From contig CAYQXO010000003.1 of assembly GCA_964421495.1 (NCBI GenBank), forward strand, positions 1 through 57,568: 57,568 nt of DNA. The letters are read 5' to 3'. Of the stretch, positions 34,386 to 42,427 are shown in pieces. The stretch comes from CAJXOW01 sp964421495 (GTDB lineage: Bacteria; Bacteroidota; Rhodothermia; Balneolales; Balneolaceae). Positions within the stretch are counted from its first letter, which is position 1. Each line of letters begins with the position of its first letter. The position numbers and the translations under genes are program-made. Under the pieces are notes generated by a model. The model did no database searches. It was not told the origin of the DNA and saw nothing but the letters and a program-made list of their open reading frames with translations.

Positions 34386-34415
34386 AATGTACCCCTTTTG
34401 AAAGTAGATTGTCAA
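34386..34415 (-). promoter_or_regulatory. dcw cluster promoter
   Basis: On the minus strand TTGACA (34415-34410) and TACATT (34391-34386) are 18 bases apart, a sigma70-type promoter placing the start near 34379, within the MraZ boxes. It would drive mraZ and the downstream cell-wall and division genes. Confidence 0.65.
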
Positions 34416-34454
34416 GCTAATTCGGGCTTATAGCCATAAAATCCCGTTGGAACC

Positions 34455-34489
34455 CCTGTTATACATATGTTCAACATATGTATAACAGG
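34455..34489. repeat. perfect 35-bp palindrome upstream of the dcw promoter
   Basis: The left arm CCTGTTATACATATGTT (34455-34471) and right arm AACATATGTATAACAGG (34473-34489) are exact reverse complements around one C. It lies 40 bases upstream of the -35 hexamer. AT-rich, without a following T run, so not an ordinary terminator; it may be a regulator site or cruciform. Confidence 0.8.
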
Positions 34490-34609
34490 AACGACTTTCG
34501 TGGTAGAAGGTGGGACGGTCAAAGTGAATTCCGGTTTCCAGGCTGTCGCCGGGTTTTTCCGCCGCGGACTGGAAAGTCTGACAGCCCTCGCTCAATCCCA
34601 GCGTTGGCA

Positions 34610-34650
34610 CTCAGAACGAAGCGCCACCCACGTAGTGAAATCCAGGCCAG
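34610..34650 (+). repeat. family-4 repeat unit
   Basis: A 41-base stretch (CTCAGAACGAAGCGCC, ACCCACGTAGTGAAATCC, AGGCCAG) that matches 49522-49562 with about six differences. It lies in a non-coding stretch (34490-34819) in which no gene is seen; the surrounding 200 bases are otherwise unrecognised. Confidence 0.6.
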
Positions 34651-34819
34651 CTGTCATATGCAAATCAGTGTGGAGGAAAGTGGAACAGAACGGAGAAAGG
34701 AGTCAACGGGTTGCCGGAGGCGGCTTCCATAAGATCCGAAAAATCGGCGGTGAATGGCAATAGTTTTAGGTATCGGCACTTACCCCATTAAGGGAATGTC
34801 TCAATCGTTGAATCTAAAG

Positions 34820-35000
34820 GCATTGTTGGTACCATCCGGGGTGGACGGCCGTTCCGCAGAACTAAAAATTTTTCGAACCGATCCTGGTAAACGGCAAGAA
34901 AGCATGAATTTACTGGCAGCTAGAGTTGATCCGGCAAAGCCGTTCAAAAAAATTTTCAATCGAAGGAACGGCCGTCCACCCCGGATGGTACCAACAATGC
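34820..35000. repeat. family-1 inverted-repeat element, copy 2
   Basis: 181 bases. The 36-base arms (GCATTGTTGGTACCATCC, GGGGTGGACGGCCGTTCC on the left) pair exactly apart from one extra C on the right. Inside are CTAAAAATTTTTCGAACC and AAAAAAATTTTCAATCGAAGG as in the other copies. It begins 22 bases past the stop of the aspartokinase-homoserine dehydrogenase gene. The outer 17 bases have no match in the other copies. Confidence 0.85.
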
Positions 35001-35021
35001 TTGAGGGCAAATTGCCTGATA

Positions 35022-37418
35022 TCACTTCGTTATGATGTTGCCGATTTTGAGGATGTCGGCCAGGACGCCGGCGGCGGTGACTTCCTTGCCGGCTCCGGGA
35101 CCCTGGATGATGAGCGGGTTGTCGGGGTATCGGCGGGATTGAATCTGTATCAGGTTGTCGGTGCCGGACAGGCTTCCGAGCGAGGATTCCCTGGGGACTT
35201 CGCGTATTCCGACCGATATTTCTCCGTCCCGATAGGTCCCCACGAATCGGAGGGTATGATTGCGCTCGACTGCATCTTCCATGCGTTCCTTCCAGTGATG
35301 GTCGTACTTTTTAAGGTTATCAAGAAACGTATCAGAATCGACATCCGAAAGTTCGTCAGGGATCAGGGATTCGACGTTCAACTCGGACCGCTCGATTTTT
35401 TGTCCCGTAATACGAGCGAGTATCAGGAACTTCCGGGCCACGTCTTCGCCGGACAGGTCGTCTCGCGGATCGGGTTCGGCATATCCTTTTTCTCGCGCCC
35501 GGCGCACGGCCTTGCTGAAGGGCGTTCCCTTTTCCAGTTCGTCCAGTATATAATTCAGGCTTCCCGAGACGACGCCCGAAATGGACCGTATCTGATCGCC
35601 GGCGTTCATCAGGTCACTCAACGTTTCCAGCAGGGGGAGTCCCGCGCCGACGGTGGTTTCGTATTCGTAATAGACGTTGTTTTCGTGGATCAGCTTATGC
35701 AGTTGATCGTAATAGTCTTGGTCAAACGTGTTGGCCAGTTTGCTGGGCGTGACGATATGGATGTCCTGTTTGAGGAGTTGTTCATAGTAGCGGGCGACTT
35801 CCTCGCTTCCGGTGGCGTCGACGAACACCGTATTATAGTGGTAATCTTCGGCCAGCCAGTTTATAATCTCCTGCCAGGCCAGGGGTTGCCCGTCTTCCAA
35901 CTGATCGATGACGCGCGTGGGATCCAGTCCGTCCACATCCCAGATAACCGAGCGGCTGTTGCAGGCGCCGACAATCTTCATATTGAATCCCTCAAAATTC
36001 AACTCGTCAATTTGCTGCAGCAGGGTGCTTCCGATGGCGCCGACTCCCGCGATAAACAGGTTGATCTTGCGTTCATCCAGACAGAGGTGGTCATTGATCA
36101 GGCGTGCGGCCAGTTGGGCCTGTTTGCTTCGGACAAAAATGGAGGCGAAGCGTTTACCCGAAGCGTGACGGATTTCGAGCGGGTATATGTTTTTCTCGTC
36201 CAGTATTTTCAGCGCCCGCTGAAGAAGCCGGGTATTGTGCTGGAGCGACTCGTTAAACAGTTTCAGTTGATATACGTGCTCGGTCCGGATCTGCACATCT
36301 TCGTGTTTTTCGAGCTGATCCTTGAGGTGCTGATACTGTTCGGCTTTCAGGATAAGGCTGATCTGCTGCTCGTTGTAATGCGATTTAATATGGGATACGG
36401 CCGACTGCCCGTCTTCGAGTCGGTCGACGGAAGCGTCGACAATCCGGTTCATGATTTCTTCGGAGTGCGAGTGCAGGTCCAGGTGGACATAGGGTCCGGA
36501 AATGGAGACCGACTTGAATGCGCCGTTGGAGGGGTAGTCGGCCGTAATCAGCGTTCCGGGGTGGTCGGGATTGAAGCTGTTTTTAACATGTAACGGGATG
36601 TTCAGTTCGTATAAGGGGGATACCGTTTTGGGATGAATGACTTTGGCGCCGTGACGGGCGAGTTCGGTGATGTCCTCATAGTTGAGCTCATCGAGGGTCT
36701 GGGCCGTCGGTATGAGTTTGGGATCGGCCGTCATTACGCCGTTGACGTCTGTCCATATCTCGAGGCGATCCGCTCGCAGGGCTTCCGCAAAAATGCCCGC
36801 CGTATAATCCGAGCCGGAACGGCCCAGGGTGGTAAGTCGATTATCTTGGGTTTGGCCTATAAAGCCGGTTATAACAGGAATATGATCCAGCTTGTCCTTG
36901 AAACGCTCCCGGATGAGCGATCGCGTGGTATCGTAGATAACTTCCGCCTCTCCGAAATGGTCATTCGTCCGAATAAAATGCTGGGCTTCATAGGAGGTGG
37001 CTTCCTCCCCCGTTTGTTTCAGGGCCTCGGCAAAAATATGAGCGGCAAATCGTTCTCCGTATGAGAGAATGCGATCGCGGTATTCGCCGAACGCTTCCTG
37101 CTGCAGGTCTTGTCCCTGTTTGAGATCCTTTTTGAGTTCGTCGAACAGGTTCTTCACGTGAGGAGTTTTGGAAATGCCCAGTTCAGAGAGGGCGGACTGG
37201 TGAATGTCCTTGAAGCGGGCCAGCGTCTGTGCGTATTTGTAGGGGGGTTGGCTGGAGTATTCGACCAATTCCAGCAGCAGGTCGGTTACCCCGTTCAGTG
37301 CAGATACGACAATGACTACCTCGCTGTCGTTTAACCTGTTCTTCACAATTTGAATTGAGCGGTTTATGCACTCGCCGTTTTGAAGCGAGGTTCCGCCGAA
37401 TTTGAGAATGCTGAGCAT
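35022..37418 (-). CDS. thrA: bifunctional aspartokinase / homoserine dehydrogenase
   Basis: 798 residues. The aspartokinase half starts MLSILKFGGTSLQNGE and includes GRSGSDYTAGIFAEAL and two ACT-type regulatory segments (about 300-450). The homoserine dehydrogenase half starts INLFIAGVGAIGSTLLQQ (about 450) and has VDATGSEEVARYY, the GAGLPLLETLSDLMNAGDQI block and EPDPRDDLSGEDVARKFLIL. It makes aspartyl phosphate and then homoserine, the precursor that metX and metY turn into methionine. The gene is six bases downstream of metX. Confidence 0.96.
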   Translation of the reverse strand: MLSILKFGGTSLQNGECINRSIQIVKNRLNDSEVVIVVSALNGVTDLLLELVEYSSQPPYKYAQTLARFKDIHQSALSELGISKTPHVKNLFDELKKDLKQGQDLQQEAFGEYRDRILSYGERFAAHIFAEALKQTGEEATSYEAQHFIRTNDHFGEAEVIYDTTRSLIRERFKDKLDHIPVITGFIGQTQDNRLTTLGRSGSDYTAGIFAEALRADRLEIWTDVNGVMTADPKLIPTAQTLDELNYEDITELARHGAKVIHPKTVSPLYELNIPLHVKNSFNPDHPGTLITADYPSNGAFKSVSISGPYVHLDLHSHSEEIMNRIVDASVDRLEDGQSAVSHIKSHYNEQQISLILKAEQYQHLKDQLEKHEDVQIRTEHVYQLKLFNESLQHNTRLLQRALKILDEKNIYPLEIRHASGKRFASIFVRSKQAQLAARLINDHLCLDERKINLFIAGVGAIGSTLLQQIDELNFEGFNMKIVGACNSRSVIWDVDGLDPTRVIDQLEDGQPLAWQEIINWLAEDYHYNTVFVDATGSEEVARYYEQLLKQDIHIVTPSKLANTFDQDYYDQLHKLIHENNVYYEYETTVGAGLPLLETLSDLMNAGDQIRSISGVVSGSLNYILDELEKGTPFSKAVRRAREKGYAEPDPRDDLSGEDVARKFLILARITGQKIERSELNVESLIPDELSDVDSDTFLDNLKKYDHHWKERMEDAVERNHTLRFVGTYRDGEISVGIREVPRESSLGSLSGTDNLIQIQSRRYPDNPLIIQGPGAGKEVTAAGVLADILKIGNIITK

Positions 37419-37424
37419 GTTGAA

Positions 37425-38474
37425 CTACGCGTTTTGAGATTCTTTGGAATATTCAAGAAAGGGTACAATGCACTGGTTAAGTCCGTCAAAATCAATCAAA
37501 AAGGCATCATGTCCGTGTGGGGAATGTAATTCTTCGTAGTGTCCGTTATTCATTAGTTTTGCCAGTTCCCGTTGTTCCGACACCGGATAGAGTTGATCCG
37601 AGTCGATGCCTATGACAAGTGCGGGCTGGGAAATGCGCCCGAGCACCTCCTTATAAGAATCGCGCCCGCGCGCGATGTCGTGCGTATCCATGGCCTGTGA
37701 GAGCCGTACGTAGGACAGGGCGTCAAATCGTTTCACCAGTTTATCGCCCTGGTAGTTCAGGTACGACTCGATTTGGAACTGGGTGGAATCGGGTTGCAGG
37801 GAGCGGCCGAATTTTTGCTGGTAGTCGGAGGGACTCCGATAGCTGATCATGGCGACCATTCGTGCGATGGCCAGTCCGTTTTCGGGACCTTGACCCTCCT
37901 CGTAATAGCCGCCCTTCCAGGCGGGGTCCCTGAATATGGCCTGTCGCTGCGTATGGCTGATGCCGATAGCCCAGGGCGTATGGGACTTGCCGATGGCAAT
38001 TGGAATGACCCGTTGGACCCGTGAATCCATTACCGCAAATTCAAGGGCCTGCATGCCGCCCATTGAGCCGCCGATCACATATTCAATACCTCGGATATTC
38101 CATGCATCCAGCAGCAGTTGCTGGAAACGTACCATATCCCGGATAGTAATGGCGGGGAAATCAGCCTTCCAGGGTTTTCCGTTATCGGCACGGGGAGTCC
38201 ACGGACCGGTAGAGCCGTAGCAGCTTCCGAGAACATTCATACATATGATAAAGTGACGCGCGGGGTCCAGCGTTTTACCCGATCCGAAGAGACCGGATAA
38301 CCACTCGTCGGCCTCCGTATTTCCCGTCAGGGCGTGAGTTACAATTACAACATTTGTACGATCCGGGTTCAGGGAGCCCCAGGTTTTGTAGGCAATGCGG
38401 GGGCGTTGAATGGAACCGCCGGATTCGGTGGTAAATGTCTGGTCACTTTCGAATATGTCGACGTTGGATTCCAT
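37425..38474 (-). CDS. metX: homoserine O-acetyltransferase MetX
   Basis: 349 residues, an alpha/beta hydrolase. The family's early block NVVIVTHALTGNTEADEW, the nucleophile elbow GGSMGGMQALEFA (serine near 146), and the late acid and histidine (IDSDQLYPVSEQ, SPHGHDAFLIDF) are all visible. It acylates homoserine for direct sulfhydrylation by MetY. Serine-to-succinyl specificity cannot be settled from sequence, but MetX rather than MetA is certain. It starts about 80 bases after metY. Confidence 0.94.
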   Translation of the reverse strand: MESNVDIFESDQTFTTESGGSIQRPRIAYKTWGSLNPDRTNVVIVTHALTGNTEADEWLSGLFGSGKTLDPARHFIICMNVLGSCYGSTGPWTPRADNGKPWKADFPAITIRDMVRFQQLLLDAWNIRGIEYVIGGSMGGMQALEFAVMDSRVQRVIPIAIGKSHTPWAIGISHTQRQAIFRDPAWKGGYYEEGQGPENGLAIARMVAMISYRSPSDYQQKFGRSLQPDSTQFQIESYLNYQGDKLVKRFDALSYVRLSQAMDTHDIARGRDSYKEVLGRISQPALVIGIDSDQLYPVSEQRELAKLMNNGHYEELHSPHGHDAFLIDFDGLNQCIVPFLEYSKESQNA

Positions 38475-38553
38475 CGGTTTTTTATAATAGAAAGGATCCG
38501 CCCGTTTCGGGCATGCGTATAGTGCAAGAGAAACGGACGGAGACCCATTTTAT

Positions 38554-39897
38554 TTAGTCGGTTGTGGTTTCGGTAATGCCGGCGTTGGCAAAGGCCTTTT
38601 CAAAGTCCTCCTTGATATCGTCAATGTGTTCGATACCCACGGAGACTCTGATTAGTTCGGGCGTTACGCCGCCGGACCGCTGTTCTTCCTCGGTCAACTG
38701 CTGGTGCGTGGTGGAAGAGGGATGGATGACCAGCGTTTTGGCATCTCCCACGTTAGCTACGTGACTCGACAGTTCGACGTTGTCGATAAATAGCCGTGCC
38801 GGTTCGTATCCGCCTTTGACTCCAAAGTTCAAAATCGCGCCAAAGCGGTCTTCTTTCAGATACTTTTTGGCACGTTCATGGTAGGGATGGTCAGGCAGAC
38901 CGGTGTAGCTGACCCATTCCACGGCGTCATGTTGCTTCAACCATTTCGCCAGGGCCAGGGCATTTTCGCAATGTCGCTCAATGCGCAACGAGAGCGTCTC
39001 CAGTCCCTGCAGGTGCAAGAAGCTGTTGAAAGGAGAGGGAGCCGGACCGACATCGCGCAGATTTTCCACCCGGGCTCGTATGGCGAAGGCGATATTGCCG
39101 AAGGGACCGTCCTCGCCGAATACGTCCCAGAAATTGAGTCCGTGGTAGGAGGGGGAGGGCTCGGTAAACATCGGGAATTTGCCGTTGTCCCAGTTGAAGT
39201 TGCCGGCGTCGACCAGTATTCCGCCAATGGAAGTGCCGTGTCCGCCAATCCATTTGGTTGCGGATTGAACGACAATATTGGCTCCGTGCTTAATCGGCTC
39301 GCAAATGGCTCCGGCCGCCCCGAACGTGTTATCGACGATCAGGGGGATGTCATAACTCCGGGCCAGTTCCGAAAGTCCCTCGAAATCAGGCACGTTGCCC
39401 CGGGGATTGCCGATCGACTCCACGTAGATGGCTTTGGTATCCTCGTCGATGCGCTCTTCGTAGGCAGAGGGATCGTCATCCTCCACAAAACTGACGTCGA
39501 TGCCGAGGCGCGGCAGGGTGACTTTGAACTGGTTATAGGTTCCACCGTACAAATTGCTCGTTGAAACGATATTATCGCCCTGTTGTGCGAGCGTGATGAC
39601 GGTGAGGAACTGGGCCGACTGACCGGAAGCGGTGCCGACGGCGGCCGCTCCGCCTTCGAGGGCGGCGATGCGCTGTTCGAAGACGTCGGTCGTCGGATTC
39701 ATAATCCGCGTGTAGATATTTCCGAACTCCTTTAACGCAAATAGCGTAGCGGCATGTTCGGTATCCTCGAATTCGTAGGACGTTGTCTGATAAATCGGTA
39801 CGGCCCGCGAACCCGTGGCCGGATCAGGTTCCTGACCCGCATGCAGTTGCAGGGTTTCAAATCGATAGTTTTTTTCTTCTCCGTTTGATTGGCTCAT
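38554..39897 (-). CDS. metY: O-acetylhomoserine sulfhydrylase MetY
   Basis: 447 residues, a Cys/Met metabolism PLP enzyme. FETLQLHAGQEPDPATGSRAVPIYQTTSYEF is the usual start, SATKWIGGHGTSIGG (about 212-226) carries the PLP lysine, and VIHPSSTTHQQLTEEEQ and PELIRVSVGIEHIDDIKEDF close the protein. It makes homocysteine from O-acetylhomoserine and sulfide. It sits between the CoA-binding protein gene and metX, downstream of a SAM riboswitch. Confidence 0.95.
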   Translation of the reverse strand: MSQSNGEEKNYRFETLQLHAGQEPDPATGSRAVPIYQTTSYEFEDTEHAATLFALKEFGNIYTRIMNPTTDVFEQRIAALEGGAAAVGTASGQSAQFLTVITLAQQGDNIVSTSNLYGGTYNQFKVTLPRLGIDVSFVEDDDPSAYEERIDEDTKAIYVESIGNPRGNVPDFEGLSELARSYDIPLIVDNTFGAAGAICEPIKHGANIVVQSATKWIGGHGTSIGGILVDAGNFNWDNGKFPMFTEPSPSYHGLNFWDVFGEDGPFGNIAFAIRARVENLRDVGPAPSPFNSFLHLQGLETLSLRIERHCENALALAKWLKQHDAVEWVSYTGLPDHPYHERAKKYLKEDRFGAILNFGVKGGYEPARLFIDNVELSSHVANVGDAKTLVIHPSSTTHQQLTEEEQRSGGVTPELIRVSVGIEHIDDIKEDFEKAFANAGITETTTD

Positions 39898-40203
39898 GCT
39901 AGTGGTAATATGAAGTGTTTGGATTTAAGTAATGAGTGTCTGTATTCAGATAATCGGGCGTCTCCTGTCGGTTGTATTGCAAGGAACGAGTTGCGCTGAA
40001 TACGGTTGCTATTACGGACAGCGTAGTCAGTTCCCCGGTATAACAGGAAACGTCTGGTGGTAATGTGTTATATAGAACAGGCCGCAGTGCGGCGACAGAT
40101 ATAATTGCTCTGACCCCGGAGTATACTCATAATACGTCTGATGCAAAGGTAGCACCGAAGTTCGCTGAGAAAGATGGTAAGTAGCGCGACCATAGGTTTT
40201 TGT
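39898..40203. other. long gap between metY and the CoA-binding gene
   Basis: 306 bases with no convincing reading frame. It breaks an otherwise compact operon, so a second promoter for metY could lie here. Near-repeats CGGTTGTATTGC and CGGTTGCTATTAC occur at about 39970-40015. I see no second SAM aptamer in it. Confidence 0.4.
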
Positions 40204-40710
40204 TTAGTAATTCTGGATGGAAGACCGCCGCGATTGTTTGGGACGGATTAAAAACTGGTGATCCACTTTCATGCATCGGTTTTGAACGAACCGTATGTCA
40301 TGTTGCTCCACTTTATTTCGGGCTTCCTCATGCTCGCCCGTCCCGAGCTGAAGCCAGATGGCCCGGGGTTGCGGGTCGAGCTGCAGGGCCTGGTCCACAA
40401 TCTCCGGTATAATTTTCGGAGGTACGATAAGATCGACTACGTCGATCGGCTCCGGGATCTGGTGAAGATCTTCGTAAGCCCTGTTACCCAGGATCTGATC
40501 CGCTTTTGGATTAACCGGCAAAATCCGATATCCGTGCTTCTGAAGATATCGGCCAATATAGTAACTGTCTCTGGTAGTGGACCGGGAAATTCCGACCATG
40601 GCTATAGTATTGATTTCCTTGAGCATTTCCTCTATTTCGTCGGTTTCGCGTGAAATTTCGGGATTGGCCCGCATTTCTCGCTCGTACCAGTTGGAAAACG
40701 TGGATCTCAT
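40204..40710 (-). CDS. CoA-binding (YccU-like) protein, first gene of the SAM-riboswitch operon
   Basis: 168 residues. A charged N-terminus (about 1-30) leads into a Rossmann CoA-binding domain: INTIAMVGISRSTTRDSYYIGRYLQKHGYRILPVNPKA (about 33-70), then VDLIVPPKIIPEIVDQAL, AIWLQLGTGEHEEA and the final NRCMKVDH, all typical of the succinyl-CoA-synthetase-like COG1832 group. The enzymatic role of such single-domain proteins is unknown. Placement under a SAM riboswitch, before metY, metX and thrA, suggests a link to acyl-CoA use in methionine synthesis (inference). Confidence 0.88.
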   Translation of the reverse strand: MRSTFSNWYEREMRANPEISRETDEIEEMLKEINTIAMVGISRSTTRDSYYIGRYLQKHGYRILPVNPKADQILGNRAYEDLHQIPEPIDVVDLIVPPKIIPEIVDQALQLDPQPRAIWLQLGTGEHEEARNKVEQHDIRFVQNRCMKVDHQFLIRPKQSRRSSIQNY

Positions 40711-40822
40711 AGTCTGTTTTCAAATACAAAAAGTTCCGTAGAAGTCCGTATCGAGTGTACCGGAGTCCGTTATGGTAATGACCGTGATTCGACGGATGAC
40801 AGGGCTGCTTTGATAATACCAT

Positions 40823-40860
40823 AAAAAAAGCCTCTTCCGCGATAGATCGGAAGAGGCTTT
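40823..40860 (-). terminator. riboswitch-controlled terminator
   Basis: On the minus strand AAAGCCTCTTCCG pairs with CGGAAGAGGCTTT and is followed by a run of seven T. The loop ATCTATC and the CCTCTT of the 5' arm can instead pair with the aptamer's 3' P1 strand (GATAGATGAGAGG, 40897-40885), giving the antiterminator form. Confidence 0.9.
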
Positions 40861-40885
40861 ATGGCATACTGCTTAAGACCTCATC

Positions 40886-40996
40886 CTCTCATCTATCCCG
40901 GAAGTCTGGGCAGGAATTAGCACCTAACATCCCGTAACAATGGAACCGGTTGCTAAGGCTTCACAGGGCCTGTCCCTCCACCTTTCTCGATAAGAG
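40886..40996 (-). ncRNA. SAM-I (S-box) riboswitch
   Basis: The minus strand reads CTCTTATCGAGAAAGGTGGA, then GGGACAGGCCCTGTGAAGCC, a short hairpin AGCAACC..., GGTGCTAATTCCTGCC and GATAGATGAGAG. These are the conserved S-box blocks (ATCGAGA-GGTGGAGGGA, GGCCC-TGAAGCC, GCAACC, GGTGCTAATTCC), and CTCTTATC pairs with GATGAGAG to close P1. It should bind S-adenosylmethionine and terminate transcription before the met operon. Confidence 0.96.
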
Positions 40997-41181
40997 CTAA
41001 TACAAAAAGAACGTTTTAAACCATTTAGGATCTGAAAGAATACGGGATTTTAACTTGAAACACAAACGTAATGGCGTTATTCATGGTGGTACAAACCGGG
41101 TCGGAATATGTGTGAGAGTGATATAAGTACCTGTCCCATGGAACCCTGATGCAATTGATAAATTGACCAGAGTTCCCATCG

Positions 41182-41532
41182 TGCGAGAGGCCGCCGGCCG
41201 CCGGGACGGTGCCCCCGTTCCGAAGAAATAAAAATTTTTCGAACGGATCCTTGTGACAGTTTAATAATATGAATATCCCGGCGACTAAAGCTAATCCAGC
41301 AAAGCCAAGCAGTCTGTCGGGCCTTCACAAATCTACTGCGAAAAAGCCGGATTTGGGTATCTTTTGGCCGATTTTTCGTTAAATGGGTCCACCATTTGAC
41401 CTCAAAATCAGCCAAAACCTACCTCAAACCGGACTTTTTCTCGCTACGATTCGGAAAACCCGACAGACTGCGAGAAAAAATTTTCAATCGGAGGAACGGG
41501 GGCTCCGTCCCGGCGGCCGGCGACCTCTCGCA
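41182..41532. repeat. family-1 inverted-repeat element, copy 3, interrupted
   Basis: 351 bases. The 40-base arms (from TGCGAGAGG through GCCGCCGGGACGG) pair with two mismatches, and the cores CTAAAAATTTTTCGAAC-like (ATAAAAATTTTTCGAACG) and GAAAAAATTTTCAATCGGAGG match the other copies. A second element (41310-41470) is inserted near its right end, which explains the extra length. The right arm ends two bases from the era stop codon. Confidence 0.85.
41310..41470. repeat. family-3 element, copy c, nested inside family-1
   Basis: 161 bases bounded by a perfect 12-bp inverted repeat, CAGTCTGTCGGG and CCCGACAGACTG. Interior blocks TCACAAATCTACTGCGAAAAAG, GCCGATTTTTCGTTAAAT and TCGCTACGATTCGG match copies at 9400 and 14047. 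It has no coding capacity. Confidence 0.8.
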
Positions 41533-41533
41533 A

Positions 41534-42418
41534 TCACCGATATCCATACTGCTTGAGCAGGCCATCGTTATCGCGCCATTTTTCGCGGACCTTGACGTGC
41601 AGATCGAGGTAGACTTTTTTGCCGACGAAATCTTCGATGCTTTTTCGGGCTTTGGTGCCCAGTTTCTTGATGGCGCTTCCTTTTTTGCCGATGAGCATGC
41701 CTTTCTGGGATTTGCGGTTGACCACCACTTCGGCGTCGATGTAGTCCAGATCGTCCCGCTCATCGTAGTCGATGATATTGACCGTACACGAGTAGGGCAG
41801 TTCCTGGTGGAACTGCAGAAACAGTTGCTCGCGAATGATTTCGGATACGAAGAAGCGGACCGGGTGTTTGCTAAGGATATCTTTCGGGTAGAAGGGCGGT
41901 CCCTCCGGCAGGTGGGAGATGATGGTATTTTTGAGGTCGTCGATTCCCCGTTGTTGGGTGGCCGAGGTGAACAGGACTTCGTCGAAGTCGAACTGGTCGG
42001 TCAGCCTGTCGGCCAGTTGTTGTTCCTTGTCGCGGCTGCTGGTATCGATTTTATTGATGATCAACAGCACCGGTTTATCCAGCATTTTCAGGTTTTCGAA
42101 GGCGTGGTCGGGATACCGGTCGTCCCCGGCTTCGGCAATAAACAACACGATATCTGCATCCTGGCGGGCCCGCTCCACAAATTGCATCATGTTTTTTTGA
42201 AGCTGGTAGCGGGGACGGATGATGCCGGGGGTGTCTAGAAAAATGAACTGGGCGTTTTCCTCGGAGTGAATGCCGACCACCTGGTGGCGGGTGGTTTGGG
42301 GTTTGTGGGTGGTAATGGAGATCTTTGCTCCCAGTAACGCATTCATTAGCGTGGACTTGCCCACATTGGGCTTGCCGACGATGGCAACGTAACCGGATTT
42401 ATGGGCAGAGTCGGTCAT
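41534..42418 (-). CDS. era: GTPase Era
   Basis: 294 residues. The G domain has GKPNVGKST (about 15-23), switch THKPQTTRHQVVG, DTPG (about 61-64) and NKID (about 122-125). The C-terminal KH domain has the VVNRKSQKGMLIGKKGSAIKKLG block (about 235-258) and the end DLHVKVREKWRDN. Era binds the 3' end of 16S rRNA and helps assemble the small ribosomal subunit. It follows pdxJ by nine bases. Confidence 0.97.
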   Translation of the reverse strand: MTDSAHKSGYVAIVGKPNVGKSTLMNALLGAKISITTHKPQTTRHQVVGIHSEENAQFIFLDTPGIIRPRYQLQKNMMQFVERARQDADIVLFIAEAGDDRYPDHAFENLKMLDKPVLLIINKIDTSSRDKEQQLADRLTDQFDFDEVLFTSATQQRGIDDLKNTIISHLPEGPPFYPKDILSKHPVRFFVSEIIREQLFLQFHQELPYSCTVNIIDYDERDDLDYIDAEVVVNRKSQKGMLIGKKGSAIKKLGTKARKSIEDFVGKKVYLDLHVKVREKWRDNDGLLKQYGYR

Positions 42419-42427
42419 GGGTGCTAT

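Noticed and set aside
34926..36593. 555-codon plus-strand frame opposite thrA
   Set aside because: It is antisense to the aspartokinase-homoserine dehydrogenase gene, whose motifs are all intact, and starts inside a repeat element.
39898..40203. Possible second riboswitch before metY
   Set aside because: None of the conserved SAM-I blocks occurs here and I could not match another aptamer; left as an unexplained gap.
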